Origin: Streptomyces bathyalis
GTDB lineage: Bacteria; Actinomycetota; Actinomycetes; Streptomycetales; Streptomycetaceae
Direction: 5' to 3'
Assembly (NCBI RefSeq): GCF_015910445.1
Contig: NZ_CP048882.1
Location: 3,782,001 to 3,846,000, forward strand
DNA length: 64,000 bases
Part shown: positions 1 through 9,768 of the stretch, piece by piece
How positions within the stretch are numbered: the first letter of the stretch is position 1
Layout: every line of letters starts with the position of its first letter
Translations under genes and position numbers: made by a program
Notes under the pieces: generated by a model
The model's input: only the letters and a program-made list of their open reading frames with translations
What the model was told of the DNA's origin: nothing
The model's database searches: none

Positions 1-76
1 TAATCACTACTCCACTGCGTCGTCGCGGGCCGGGGACCGCCGGTCCTGTCCGCGGGCGTGCGTGCGGCGGGCGGCA

Positions 77-112
77 TCAACTGCGCCGGATACGTCAACT
101 GCGCCGGATACG
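77..112. repeat. two tandem copies of an 18-bp unit
   Basis: The unit TCAACTGCGCCGGATACG occurs twice head to tail with an exact 18-bp period. It lies outside any recognised gene. No function can be assigned. Confidence 0.8.
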
Positions 113-216
113 TCGCGGAGTTCGGAGAGCACGTGCTTCAACGGCCGTACGGAGGCGTCGAGTACGGGTTCGGTGGGGCGGCGGCTGAGTGCGAGGAGGG
201 GCAGGCTGCCCTCGGG

Positions 217-469
217 TGGCGCCATCACAGGGCATCGTTTGGTGTCGTCTGGCGCCAGGTGGTGCCGAGGTGGCGCTGAACAGCGCCATATGGTGCCACG
301 ACGGTGCCTCCGGGGTGGAAGCCGCACCCTCAAGAGGTGCATGGGTACCCATGGCGCCACCATGTCTCGACCCGATCCCGACGTCTTATCCCAGTTCAGC
401 CCGGGTTTCCCCATGCACGCCCCGCAGTGGGCGCCAATCGGACTTGCGAATGGCGCCATAGTGGTGCCA
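217..469. promoter_or_regulatory. phased array of TGGYGCCA operator-like boxes
   Basis: Six perfect TGGYGCCA boxes start at 217, 250, 291, 352, 451 and 462. Degenerate copies start at 240, 260, 271, 281 and 302, so boxes 240 to 302 follow each other every 10 or 11 bp, about one helical turn. Two further palindromes are CATGGGTACCCATG at 340-353 and ATGACGTCAT at 472-481, the latter covering the start codon at 480. Ribbon-helix-helix proteins such as MetJ and Arc bind short boxes in tandem cooperatively. The first gene downstream encodes an RHH protein, so autoregulation is the simplest inference. Confidence 0.65.
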
Positions 470-479
470 TTATGACGTC

Positions 480-992
480 ATGGATCTCACGCCGTATGTC
501 GACACCCTCCGCCGCGAACTTGCGGTGGCCGCCGAAGCCGGCGGTGACGAGGCCCGCGAGCTGGCCGACCGCCTCACCGCTCCCCTGGAGTCGGCGACTC
601 GTCTGACCATGCTCAATGTGCTCTCCGCCGCGATGGGCGAGATCACCCGCGAACTCGCTCCCGGATCGGTCGACGTACGGCTGCGCGGCATGGACCCCGA
701 CTTCGTGGTGACGCCGCCGCCCGCCGACAGTGGCCCCGCGGAGCAGGCTCCCGTCGAACCGCACAAGATCCCGGCACACGCCGACAGCGACGAGGGCGGC
801 ACCGCCCGCGTCAACCTCCGTCTGCCCGCCCAACTCAAGGCCCGCGCCGAGGAGGCGGCGACCCGCGAAGGCCTGTCGGTCAACGCGTGGCTGGTGCGGG
901 CCGTGTCGGCCGCGGTCGACGGCGGCACGCGGCCTCGTACGACGGAGAAGACACAGACCATCGGACAGAGCTTCACGGGCTGGGTGCGCTGA
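480..992 (+). CDS. HicB-like ribbon-helix-helix regulator
   Basis: A 170-residue protein whose C-terminal part (about residues 108-147) reads as a ribbon-helix-helix/Arc-like domain: a short strand RVNLRLP, then a helix rich in Ala/Glu/Arg, then GLSVNAWLVRAV. The N-terminal 75 residues are helical and of unknown fold, and residues 76-106 form a Pro/Asp-rich linker. Such proteins are annotated as HicB family antitoxins, but no HicA toxin is adjacent. It is the first gene of a unit with the DUF4097 and ABC exporter genes. No Shine-Dalgarno sequence precedes ATG 480, which lies inside a palindrome, so the message may be leaderless or start very close. It likely binds the TGGYGCCA array upstream and controls the unit. 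Confidence 0.75.
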   Translation: MDLTPYVDTLRRELAVAAEAGGDEARELADRLTAPLESATRLTMLNVLSAAMGEITRELAPGSVDVRLRGMDPDFVVTPPPADSGPAEQAPVEPHKIPAHADSDEGGTARVNLRLPAQLKARAEEAATREGLSVNAWLVRAVSAAVDGGTRPRTTEKTQTIGQSFTGWVR

Positions 993-1074
993 CTCCTCGC
1001 CCGCCCGCACCACTTCACCCACACCACGTCCCACCAGCGGGGACGTCATCGAGACCCAAGAGGACGGGACAGCT

Positions 1075-1917
1075 ATGCCTACTTTCGACACCCCCGAACC
1101 GATCTCGGTCACCGCCCATGTCGGCGCCGGTTCCATCCGGTTCACAGCGAGCGACCGGCTCGACACCGTCGTCCAGGTGCGGCCCGGAAACCCGAAGCGG
1201 GACAAGGACGTTCGGACCGCCGAGCAGACCGAGGTCAAGTACGTGAGCGGAGTCCTGACCGTCAGGACGAAGGAGCGCCGCCTCGTCGGGCCCACCGGTT
1301 CCGTCGACGTGGCCGTCGAATTGCCCGCAGGCTCGCGCGTCGACATGACCGGCTCCTGGACCCAGGTGCTCGGCGAGGGCCGGCTCGGGGAGGTCCGGCT
1401 GAAGACCTCGGGCAGTGACGTCCGCCTCGACACGACCGGGCCGCTCCGGCTGACGGCCTCGCACTGTTCGATCACCGTCGACCAGGTCGAGGGCAACGCC
1501 GAGATCACCTCCAGCTCCGGCAGCCTGCGCGTCGGCACCGTCGAGGGCACCGCCGTCCTGAAGAACTCGCACGGGACCACGACCGTCGGCGCGGTCATCG
1601 GTGACCTGCGAGTGAGCGGCGCCCACGGCGACATCGACATCGCGCGAGCCGAGAGCTCGGTCGCCGCCACCACCGCCCACGGCACCCTGCGCGTCGCCGA
1701 TGTCGCGCGCGGCACAGTCCAGCTGGAGACCAACTACGGCGCCATCGAGGTCGGCATCCGCGAGGACACCGCCGCCTGGCTCGACGTCAGCTCCACCCAC
1801 GGGCAGGTACGCAACAGGCTCGCCGCATCCGACGCCCCGGAACAGACCGAGGACGCCGTGAAGGTCCGCGCACGGACGAACTGGGGCACCATCGACGTCC
1901 TCCGCGCCCGGGCCTGA
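1075..1917 (+). CDS. DUF4097 family beta-strand repeat protein
   Basis: A 280-residue protein made of repeated short beta-strand units with Gly, Thr and Val, many containing the pattern S-S-G-S-L or H-G-x-I/L (for example TSSSGSLRVGTVEG and SAHGDIDIARAE). This is the right-handed beta-helix-like DUF4097 pattern. No signal peptide or membrane segment is seen, so it should be cytoplasmic. ATG 1075 was chosen because AGGACGG lies just upstream and the protein starts at the family N-terminus (PEPISVTAHVGAGSIRF). It lies between the RHH regulator and the ABC ATPase, a gene order I recognise as common in Streptomyces. Its biochemical role is unknown. Confidence 0.8.
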   Translation: MPTFDTPEPISVTAHVGAGSIRFTASDRLDTVVQVRPGNPKRDKDVRTAEQTEVKYVSGVLTVRTKERRLVGPTGSVDVAVELPAGSRVDMTGSWTQVLGEGRLGEVRLKTSGSDVRLDTTGPLRLTASHCSITVDQVEGNAEITSSSGSLRVGTVEGTAVLKNSHGTTTVGAVIGDLRVSGAHGDIDIARAESSVAATTAHGTLRVADVARGTVQLETNYGAIEVGIREDTAAWLDVSSTHGQVRNRLAASDAPEQTEDAVKVRARTNWGTIDVLRARA

Positions 1918-1981
1918 GCACCCGCTCCGCCAACTCACCCACTCCTCCCACCATTTCAGCCTTCTAACAGGAGGGTTTCCC

Positions 1982-3007
1982 ATGGCTTCATCTGTCATGC
2001 CCACGTCCAAAAGCGTTGGCAGGCGCTCCTCGCCCGCCGCCGTCTCCGCCGTCGGTCTGCGCAAGTCGTACGGCGACAAGACCGTCCTCGACGGCATCGA
2101 TCTGCGTATCCCCGCCGGATCCGTGTTCGCGCTGCTCGGGCCCAACGGGGCCGGCAAGACCACCGCCGTGAAGATCCTGTCCACGCTCATCACCGCCGAC
2201 GGCGGGCAGGCGCAGGTCGCGGGCCACGACATCGCCACCTCACCGGACGGGGTGCGCGCCGCGATCGGCGTCACCGGGCAGTTCTCCGCCGTCGACGGGC
2301 TGATCACCGGCGAGGAGAACATGCTCCTCATGGCGGACCTGCACCACCTGTCCAAGCGCGAGGGGCGGCAGGTCACCACCGAACTGCTCGAGCGGTTCGA
2401 CCTCGTCGACGCCGCCGGGAAGCCCGCCCAGAGCTACTCGGGCGGAATGAAGCGGCGCCTGGACATCGCCATGACCCTGGTCGGCAGGCCGCGGATCATC
2501 TTCCTCGACGAGCCGACCACCGGCCTGGACCCGCGCAGCCGCCACAACATGTGGCAGATCATCCGCGAGCTCGTCTCCGACGGCGTCACCGTCTTCCTCA
2601 CCACCCAGTACCTGGACGAGGCCGACGAACTCGCCGACCGGATCGCGGTGTTGAACGACGGCAGGATCGTGGCCGAGGGGAGCGCCGACGAGCTGAAGCG
2701 GCTCATCCCGGGCGGGCACGTCCGGCTCCGGTTCTCCGACCCGGCGGCGTACCGGTCGGCCGCATCCGCCCTGGACGAGGCCGGCCGGGACGACGAGGCG
2801 CTGTCGCTCCAGATCCTCAGCGACGGCAGCCAGCGCGAGCTGCGCTCCGTACTCGACCGGCTCGACTCCGTCGGCATCGACGCGGACGAGCTGACCGTGC
2901 ACACGCCCGACCTCGACGACGTGTTCTTCGCCCTCACCGGCTCCGGCGAGACCGGCCGGACCAGCCAGACAGATCAGACAGACCAGCCGAAGGAGGCTGT
3001 CCGATGA
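1982..3007 (+). CDS. DrrA-like ABC transporter ATP-binding protein
   Basis: A 341-residue ATPase of an ABC-2 type exporter. Walker A is GPNGAGKT (residues 53-60), the signature is SYSGGMKRR (151-159) and Walker B runs into LDEPTTGLD (175-183). The C-terminal 100 residues match the extra domain of daunorubicin-resistance type (DrrA) ATPases, ending in the TPDLDDVFFALTG region. The start has a strong AGGAGGG site 8 nt upstream. It should energise the permease encoded next (3057-3875). The substrate is unknown; lipids and antibiotics are typical for this family. Confidence 0.9.
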   Translation: MASSVMPTSKSVGRRSSPAAVSAVGLRKSYGDKTVLDGIDLRIPAGSVFALLGPNGAGKTTAVKILSTLITADGGQAQVAGHDIATSPDGVRAAIGVTGQFSAVDGLITGEENMLLMADLHHLSKREGRQVTTELLERFDLVDAAGKPAQSYSGGMKRRLDIAMTLVGRPRIIFLDEPTTGLDPRSRHNMWQIIRELVSDGVTVFLTTQYLDEADELADRIAVLNDGRIVAEGSADELKRLIPGGHVRLRFSDPAAYRSAASALDEAGRDDEALSLQILSDGSQRELRSVLDRLDSVGIDADELTVHTPDLDDVFFALTGSGETGRTSQTDQTDQPKEAVR

Positions 3008-3056
3008 GCTCCCACCCGTCGCCCCCCGCCACCCTTCCAAGGAATGGACTGCGCCC

Positions 3057-3875
3057 ATGAGTACTTCTCTGGCTCCCGCCCGCCCGGCCCGGATCTCGCT
3101 CGCCGTGCGCGACTCGTCCACGATGCTGCGCCGCAACCTGCTGCACGTGCGCCGCTATCCGTCCCTGACCCTCAACCTGCTGCTCACGCCGGTGATGCTG
3201 CTGCTGCTCTTCGTCTACATCTTCGGCGACACCATGAGCGCGGGGATCGGCGGCGGCGGGGCGGACCGGTCCGAGTACATCGCCTACCTCGTCCCTGGCC
3301 TGCTGTTGATGACCATCGGCAGCACCACGATCGGCAGCGCCGTGTCCGTCGCGATGGACATGAACGAAGGCATCATCGCCCGCTTCCGCACGATGGCGGT
3401 CCACCGCGGGTCGGTGCTCATCGGGCACGTCGTCGGCAGCGTGCTGCAGTGCGTGATGAGCGTGGTCCTCGTCGGGGCCGTCGCCGTGGCCATCGGCTTC
3501 CGGTCAACGGATGCCACCGTTGTGGAGTGGATCGCGGCGCTCGGGCTGCTCGTTCTGTTCTCCCTGGCGCTCACCTGGATCGCGGTCGGGATGGGCCTGT
3601 CCAGCCCGAACGCCGAGGCGGCCAGCAACAACGCGATGCCTCTGATCTTCCTGCCGCTCATCTCCAGCACGTTCGTCCCGGTCGACGCGATGCCGGGCTG
3701 GTTCCAGCCGGTCGCCGAGTACCAGCCCTTCACTCCGGCCATCGAGACCCTGCGCGGCCTGCTGCTCGGCAGCGAGATCGGCCACAACGGGTGGCTGGCC
3801 ATGGCCTGGTGCGTGGGACTGGCCGTCCTCGGCTACGTCTGGTCCCAGTCGCTGTTCAACCGCGACCCGAAGTAG
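3057..3875 (+). CDS. DrrB-like ABC-2 transporter permease
   Basis: A 272-residue integral membrane protein with six hydrophobic segments (roughly residues 36-56, 75-97, 121-149, 158-181, 191-209 and 246-268). This fits the ABC-2 membrane domain of DrrB-type exporters, including the FVPVDAMPGWFQP loop typical of the family. It follows the ATPase gene by 49 nt and the two should form one exporter. ATG 3057 has AAGGA upstream; an ATG overlapping the ATPase stop (3004) is in another frame and was not used. Confidence 0.88.
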   Translation: MSTSLAPARPARISLAVRDSSTMLRRNLLHVRRYPSLTLNLLLTPVMLLLLFVYIFGDTMSAGIGGGGADRSEYIAYLVPGLLLMTIGSTTIGSAVSVAMDMNEGIIARFRTMAVHRGSVLIGHVVGSVLQCVMSVVLVGAVAVAIGFRSTDATVVEWIAALGLLVLFSLALTWIAVGMGLSSPNAEAASNNAMPLIFLPLISSTFVPVDAMPGWFQPVAEYQPFTPAIETLRGLLLGSEIGHNGWLAMAWCVGLAVLGYVWSQSLFNRDPK

Positions 3876-4063
3876 AGGACCCGGGCTTGCGGGCCGCCTG
3901 GCCGCGGGCTCGTCCCGCTCCAGGGGCGGCGTTCTCCGGCACCGCGCCGGGGCACGCTGCCCTGTCGGCGTTCTCCGCCTGCGGTGTCCCGGTCGTGGTG
4001 GGGGTGGATCCGCCGGTGGCGGGGGCCGTCCCGTCCGGTCGACCGGCGGGATTCCGGGCCCGG

Positions 4064-4741
<678 letters not shown>

Positions 4742-4791
4742 CCGTCCTCCCTCGGGCCGTGGCGTGTCCGCCTGGGGTCGGGTGGATCGTG

Positions 4792-4893
4792 TCATGAGGT
4801 GACTCCCGCGGGAAGATCGGGCCGTGCGGGGGTCCTGCCGGGAGCGGTCGCCAGGGTGAGCACCATGGTCAGGCCGCCGCTGGGGGTGTTCAT
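4792..4893 (-). pseudogene. kdpD: 3' remnant of kdpD (sensor kinase tail)
   Basis: A 33-codon frame starting ATG AAC ACC CCC and containing SGGLTMVLTLATAPG, then a Pro/Arg tail. This matches the extreme C-terminus of KdpD histidine kinases, where the ATPase domain ends in a ...TP-GGGLTMV-LP pattern. Its stop overlaps the kdpE ATG at 4795 by 4 nt, as kdpD and kdpE do in intact operons. It lies only 2 nt after kdpF, where kdpA is expected. The simplest reading is one deletion that removed kdpA, kdpB, kdpC and almost all of kdpD, perhaps joining the kdpA start codon to the kdpD tail in frame. The identification rests on a short stretch. Confidence 0.75.
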
Positions 4894-4895
4894 CG

Positions 4896-4985
4896 TCAGA
4901 ACCTCTCCGGGAAGATCAGCGAGACGATCAGGTAACCCAGCACCAGGACGCACAGGACCAGACCGGCGATGTTCTCGGCGCTCAC
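4896..4985 (-). CDS. kdpF: KdpF, small potassium-ATPase subunit
   Basis: A 29-residue single-span membrane protein starting at GTG 4985: SAENIAGLVLCVLVLGYL then IVSLIFPERF. The C-terminal PERF and the single hydrophobic helix match actinobacterial KdpF, which stabilises the KdpABC complex. Its GTG overlaps the stop of a small upstream ORF (GTGA). The partner genes kdpABC are not present in the window, so the peptide probably has no complex to join unless a second kdp locus exists elsewhere. Confidence 0.8.
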   Translation of the reverse strand: MSAENIAGLVLCVLVLGYLIVSLIFPERF

Positions 4986-5066
4986 AGCTTCGCCACCCCT
5001 CCTGCGACCAGAACCACCAGCGCGAACACCCGCGACCACGGTGACGACGAAAGCCGGATCGGCCAT
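4982..5066 (-). pseudogene. frameshifted small membrane-protein ORF upstream of kdpF
   Basis: From ATG 5066 the frame reads MADPAFVVTVVAG and then loses hydrophobicity. The next frame from about 5030 reads VFALVVLVAGGVAKL and stops at 4982, overlapping the kdpF GTG by 4 nt. Length is 85 nt, one more than a multiple of three. Removing one G from the CGCGGG run would give a 27-residue single-span peptide. I recall a small ORF of this type preceding kdpF in Streptomyces, so a one-base insertion is likely. A sequencing error in the G run cannot be excluded. Confidence 0.65.
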
Positions 5067-5342
5067 CCGCTTGCTCCCGGGAAACTCGGGCCGGTGATGC
5101 CCGCGGTCGCGAGCTCACGCATGAGGAAACTCCCCGCGGGCGCCGGGCGCGGACGCCCTTGACGAACCTCTGACGCCCCAACGGGCGATCTTGACGCCGC
5201 CCTGACGTCGAGCGGCCGGAGGCGGCCTGCGGCGGACCGGCAGGGACCTTCGGCCCGCCCCCTACAGGGCCCACCGGTCCTGGCACACCGTGCCGGAAGG
5301 GCCGACCCTGGGGAGAGAGAGCACCAACGATGGGGTGACTCT

Positions 5343-5855
5343 ATGTCTCTGCTCCGCGTACTCGTCGCCTACAGCAGCAGGAACCGTTCCACGGCCGAGA
5401 TCGCCGCGTGGATCGGTGAGACCCTGCGTGACAGAGGGCTGGAGGCGGACATCACCGCCGCGGAGAAGGCGCACGACGTGACCCGCTATGACGCGGTGGT
5501 GCTGGGCTCCGCCGTCTACGCCGGACGGTGGCGCCGCGACGCGAAGCGCTTCGCCGCCCTTCACCGGCGTCAGCTGCTGCGCATGCCCGTGTGGCTCTTC
5601 AGCAGCGGGCGTCGCGACACCTCCGGCAGGGAGGAGCCGATACCGCCCCCGCGGCGCGTGGCGCGGATCGCGAGGAGGCTCGGCGCGGAGGAGCACCGCA
5701 CCTTCGGTGGCCGGCTCACCGACGGGGCGCGCGGTGTACTCGCCGGTCAGCTCCTCGGGGAGGGACCGGGAGGCGACTTCCGCGACCAGCAGGAAGTGAG
5801 CGCCTGGGGCGGCGACATCGCGGCCCGGCTCCGCTCGGAGCGGGCCCGGGTCTGA
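5343..5855 (+). CDS. flavodoxin domain-containing protein
   Basis: A 170-residue protein with a flavodoxin-type N-terminus: strand LLRVLVAYSS followed by the phosphate loop RNRSTAEIA, then DAVVLGSAVYAGRW, which is the second flavin-contact region. It resembles the HemG/menaquinone-dependent protoporphyrinogen oxidase branch of flavodoxins found in actinobacterial stress and dormancy gene sets. The C-terminal half is Arg-rich and diverges. It is divergent from the kdp remnant and ends just before the hydantoinase gene. The physiological role is not established. Confidence 0.8.
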   Translation: MSLLRVLVAYSSRNRSTAEIAAWIGETLRDRGLEADITAAEKAHDVTRYDAVVLGSAVYAGRWRRDAKRFAALHRRQLLRMPVWLFSSGRRDTSGREEPIPPPRRVARIARRLGAEEHRTFGGRLTDGARGVLAGQLLGEGPGGDFRDQQEVSAWGGDIAARLRSERARV

Positions 5856-5876
5856 CGCGTGGGACGCGGAGCGGAC

Positions 5877-8800
5877 GTGACGGACGGCGCCGGTGGACGG
5901 TGGCAGTTCTGGGTGGACCGGGGCGGCACGTTCACGGACATCGTGGCCCGGCGCCCGGACGGCACGCTGCTGACCCACAAGCTCCTGTCGGAGAACCCGG
6001 ACCGCTACGACGACGCCGCCGTGGCAGGGATCCGCACGTTGCTCGGCGGTGAGGAGGGCGCGAGCGTCCCCGGCGGCCGGGTCGAAGCGGTACGGATGGG
6101 AACCACCGTGGCCACCAACGCCCTGCTGGAACGCAAGGGCGAGCGGACGGCCCTGATCATCACACGGGGCTTCGGCGACGCGCTGCGCATCGGCTACCAG
6201 AACCGTCCCCGCATCTTCGACAGGGCGATCACGCTCCCCCGAGCCCTGTACGAGCGGGTGATCGAGGTCGACGAGCGCATCACGGCAGACGGCACGGTAC
6301 TGCGCGCCCCGGATCTCGACGCGCTCGCGCCCGAACTGCGGCGCGCCTACGACGACGGCATCCGGGCGGTCGCGGTGGTGTGCCTGCACAGCCATCTGCA
6401 CCCGGCGCACGAGAGGGCCGTCGGAGAGCTCGCCGCACGCACCGGGTTCCCGCAGGTCTCGCTCTCCAGCGAGGTCAGTCCCCTCATGAAGCTCGTGCCG
6501 CGCGGCGACACCGCTGTGGTCGACGCGTACCTCTCCCCGGTTCTGCGGCGCTACGTGGACCATGTCGCCGATGAGATGCGGGGCGTGCGCCTGATGTTCA
6601 TGCAGTCGAACGGCGGCCTCGCAGAGGCGGGGCACTTCCGCGGGAAGGACGCGATCCTCTCCGGCCCGGCGGGCGGCATCGTCGGGATGGCCCGGATGTC
6701 GCGGCTGGCGGGCTACGACGAGGTGATCGGCTTCGACATGGGCGGCACCTCCACGGACGTGTCGCACTACGCCGGCGACTACGAGCGGGTGTTCAGCACA
6801 CAGGTTGGCGGAGTACGCCTCCAGGCTCCGATGCTGGACATCCACACCGTCGCCGCGGGCGGGGGATCGGTCCTGCACTTCGACGGCAGCCGCTACCGGG
6901 TGGGTCCGGACTCCGCGGGCGCCCATCCCGGCCCGGCCTCCTACCGAGGGGGCGGCCCGCTGACCGTCACCGATGCCAACGTGATGCTGGGCCGCGTCCA
7001 ACCCGCCTACTTCCCCCACGTGTTCGGACCGGAGGGCGACCAGTCGCTGGACCGTGAGACCGTGCGGCAGCGGTTCGCCGGCCTCGCCGAGGACATCCAC
7101 GCGCGCACGGGCGACAGCCGTTCCCCCGAGCAGGTCGCCGAGGGCTTCCTCGACATCGCCGTGGCCAACATCGGCAGCGCGATCAAGCGCATCTCGATCC
7201 AGAAGGGCCACGACGTCACGCGGTACGCACTGACCACCTTCGGCGGTGCCGGCGCCCAGCACGCGTGCGCCGTCGCCGACTCCCTGGGCATCCGCACGGT
7301 CCTCGTACCGCCGATGGCAGGCGTGCTCTCCGCCCTCGGCATGGGCCTCGCCGACACCACCGCCATGCGTGAGCAGTCCGTCGAACTCACGCTGGAGGAG
7401 CGGCACATGGAGCGGATCCGGGACGAGGCCGCGGACCTGGAGGAGGCGGCCCGCGCCGAACTCCGGGACCAGGACGTCCGCGACGAGCACGTCCGCGTGG
7501 TGCGGCGCGCACAGCTCCGCTACGACGGGACGGACACGACCGTGCCCGTCGAACTCACCGAACGCGCCGCCATGACCGAGGAGTTCGAGGCGAGTCACCG
7601 CGCCATGTACTCGTTCCTCCTGGACCGTCCCATCGTCGTGGAGGCCGTCGCGGTGGAGGCGGTCGGCGTCACGGAGGAGCCCGGCCCCGGCGACCCCGGC
7701 GAGCCGGACGGCCGGGCGGACGACGGGATCGGCGGCCCCGGCGGGAGCGAGGTGCCGGCCGGAGGCACCGTGCGGCTCTGCTCGGGCGGGGAATGGCGTG
7801 ACGTCCCCCTGCACCGCCGCGGATCGCTGCGAACCGGCGACCGCGTGACCGGGCCCGCGATCATCACCGAGGCCAACGCCACGACGGTCGTGGACGCGGA
7901 CTGGAGCGCGTCCATGATGCCCACGGGACACCTGCTCGTGGAGCGCGTGGCGGCGCCCACGGAGGCTGACGTCACAGCCGAAGCCGATCCCGTCCTCCTG
8001 GAGATCTTCAACAACCTCTTCATGTCCATCGCCGAACAGACGGGCGCGCGGCTGGAGTCGACGGCGCAGTCGGTCAACATCAAGGAGCGGCTGGACTTCT
8101 CGTGTGCGCTCTTCGACCCGGAGGGCAATCTCGTCGCCAACGCGCCCCACATCCCCGTGCATCTCGGTTCGATGGGCACCACCGTCCAGGAAGTGATCCG
8201 GCGCCGGGCCGGGACGATGAAGCCCGGTGAGGCCTATGCCGTCAACGACCCGTACAACGGCGGCACGCACCTGCCGGACGTCACCGTTGTGACCCCGGCC
8301 TTCGAGGATCCCGCGGGCTGCGAGGACCCGGCCGGCGCGCGGATCCTCTTCTTCGTCGCCTCGCGCGGGCATCACGCCGAGATCGGCGGGCTGACCCCCG
8401 GTTCGATGCCCGCGGACAGCCGGGAGATCCGCGAGGAGGGTGTGCTCTTCGACAACTGGCTGCTCGTCGAGGACGGCAGGCTCCGCGAGGAGGAGACGCG
8501 GCGGCTGCTCACCGAGGCGCCGTACCCCTCCCGCAACCCGGACACGAACCTCGCCGACCTGCGTGCGCAGATCGCCGCCAACCGGAAGGGCGTCGAGGAA
8601 GTCGCCCAGATGATCGGCCACTTCGGCCTGGACGTGGTGCAGGCGTACATGCGCCACGTGCAGGACAACGCCGAGGAGGCCGTGCGCAAGGTCATCGACG
8701 CGCTGGAGGACGGCGAGTACCGCTACGAGACCGATTCCGGCTCGGTCATCTCCGTACGGGTCTCGGTCGACCGCGAACACCGTTCCGCGACAGTGGACTT

Positions 8801-9581
8801 CACCGGCACCTCGGCACAGCTCGCATCGAACCTCAACGCTCCGACCTCCGTGGTGACCGCCGCCATCCTCTACGTCTTCCGCACGCTCGTCGCGGACGAC
8901 ATCCCGCTCAACGACGGCTGCCTGCGGCCGCTGCGGATCATCATTCCGCCCGGGTCGATGCTCGCCCCGGTGCACCCGGCAGCCGTCGTCGCGGGCAACG
9001 TCGAGACGTCACAGGCGATCACCGGTGCGCTCTACGCCGCCATGGGCGTGCAGGCGGAGGGCTCGGGGACGATGAACAACGTCACGTTCGGCAACGAGCG
9101 CCACCAGTACTACGAGACCGTCGCGTCCGGCTCGGGCGCCGGCGACGGATTCGACGGGGCGTCCGTCGTGCAGACGCACATGACCAACTCGCGGCTCACG
9201 GACCCCGAGGTCCTCGAATGGCAACTGCCCGTCCTCGTCGAGGAGTTCGCCGTCCGGCACGGCAGCGGAGGAGCGGGCCGGCGAAGGGGCGGCGACGGCG
9301 CGGTGCGCAGGATCCGCTTCCGTGAGGCGATGACGGTGAGCACGCTCTCGGGTCACCGGCGGGTGCCTCCGTACGGAATGGCGGGCGGCGGTACGGGCGC
9401 ACTGGGCTCGAACCGCGTCGAACGCGCGGACGGCAGCAGCCTCGTCATGGGTGCGTGCGACTCGGCAGAGGTGGATGCCGGCGACGTGCTGGTGGTCGAG
9501 ACGCCGGGCGGCGGCGGATACGGGACACCGCGGACCGGCGGCGCCTCCGCGGACGGTGCGAGTGACCGGGAGGCCGCGTGA
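5877..9581 (+). CDS. fused hydantoinase/oxoprolinase (A and B domains)
   Basis: A protein of about 1234 residues combining HyuA-like and HyuB-like halves, as in 5-oxoprolinases, which hydrolyse cyclic amides such as 5-oxoproline with ATP. The A half begins with the phosphate-binding DRGGTFTD (about residue 14) and has a second loop, DMGGTSTD, near residue 288. The B half starts near residue 704 ([10 protein letters not shown]) and contains the [15 protein letters not shown] segment, ending near [12 protein letters not shown] 5877 was preferred because GCGGAGCGG precedes it; GTG 5859 is an in-frame alternative. A Gly/Pro/Asp linker sits near 7680-7750. The true substrate (5-oxoproline, hydantoin or other) cannot be read from the sequence. 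Confidence 0.88.
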   Translation: MTDGAGGRWQFWVDRGGTFTDIVARRPDGTLLTHKLLSENPDRYDDAAVAGIRTLLGGEEGASVPGGRVEAVRMGTTVATNALLERKGERTALIITRGFGDALRIGYQNRPRIFDRAITLPRALYERVIEVDERITADGTVLRAPDLDALAPELRRAYDDGIRAVAVVCLHSHLHPAHERAVGELAARTGFPQVSLSSEVSPLMKLVPRGDTAVVDAYLSPVLRRYVDHVADEMRGVRLMFMQSNGGLAEAGHFRGKDAILSGPAGGIVGMARMSRLAGYDEVIGFDMGGTSTDVSHYAGDYERVFSTQVGGVRLQAPMLDIHTVAAGGGSVLHFDGSRYRVGPDSAGAHPGPASYRGGGPLTVTDANVMLGRVQPAYFPHVFGPEGDQSLDRETVRQRFAGLAEDIHARTGDSRSPEQVAEGFLDIAVANIGSAIKRISIQKGHDVTRYALTTFGGAGAQHACAVADSLGIRTVLVPPMAGVLSALGMGLADTTAMREQSVELTLEERHMERIRDEAADLEEAARAELRDQDVRDEHVRVVRRAQLRYDGTDTTVPVELTERAAMTEEFEASHRAMYSFLLDRPIVVEAVAVEAVGVTEEPGPGDPGEPDGRADDGIGGPGGSEVPAGGTVRLCSGGEWRDVPLHRRGSLRTGDRVTGPAIITEANATTVVDADWSASMMPTGHLLVERVAAPTEADVTAEADPVLLEIFNNLFMSIAEQTGARLESTAQSVNIKERLDFSCALFDPEGNLVANAPHIPVHLGSMGTTVQEVIRRRAGTMKPGEAYAVNDPYNGGTHLPDVTVVTPAFEDPAGCEDPAGARILFFVASRGHHAEIGGLTPGSMPADSREIREEGVLFDNWLLVEDGRLREEETRRLLTEAPYPSRNPDTNLADLRAQIAANRKGVEEVAQMIGHFGLDVVQAYMRHVQDNAEEAVRKVIDALEDGEYRYETDSGSVISVRVSVDREHRSATVDFTGTSAQLASNLNAPTSVVTAAILYVFRTLVADDIPLNDGCLRPLRIIIPPGSMLAPVHPAAVVAGNVETSQAITGALYAAMGVQAEGSGTMNNVTFGNERHQYYETVASGSGAGDGFDGASVVQTHMTNSRLTDPEVLEWQLPVLVEEFAVRHGSGGAGRRRGGDGAVRRIRFREAMTVSTLSGHRRVPPYGMAGGGTGALGSNRVERADGSSLVMGACDSAEVDAGDVLVVETPGGGGYGTPRTGGASADGASDREAA

Positions 9582-9768
9582 CTCCGGCAGTGGCCCGGCG
9601 GCCGGGACCTTCGGCTCCCCCGGGAAGGCCCCTTCGGAGCTGGTTCGCCGTGCCGGACGGATCCCACGCTGGAGACAGGGAGCCGAGCCGAAGGAGAGGC
9701 CCCGCACGGCAGCTCGCTGAGCTCGCCGTTCCGTCCCGAAGGGGACCGGCCCGGGAAGGGGAGCCGAC

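Larger units (their letters stand above)
1..479. other. gene-free region upstream of the RHH regulator
   Basis: No convincing coding region is visible on either strand. The stretch holds a short 18-bp tandem repeat (77-112) and a long series of TGGYGCCA-type boxes running up to the start codon at 480. It most likely contains the promoter and operator of the downstream four-gene unit. The left edge may also include the end or control region of a gene outside the window. Confidence 0.6.

Noticed and set aside
7..459. open frames at the left edge
   Set aside because: Both strands give Arg/Pro/Ala-rich text with no motif, and the region is dominated by regulatory repeats.
480..992. HicA-HicB toxin-antitoxin system
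   Set aside because: The RHH protein resembles HicB family members, but no HicA-like toxin gene lies on either side; the partners are DUF4097 and an ABC exporter.
4792..5286. 164-codon minus-strand frame running through the kdp remnant
   Set aside because: Only its last 33 codons look like real coding sequence (KdpD tail); the upstream part is a shifted frame across kdpF and the non-coding leader.
5262..8975. very long open frame (over 1200 codons) on the minus strand
   Set aside because: It is antisense to the hydantoinase gene. High-GC codon bias leaves long stop-free mirror frames, and the translation shows His/Arg/Gly-rich sequence without any family motif.
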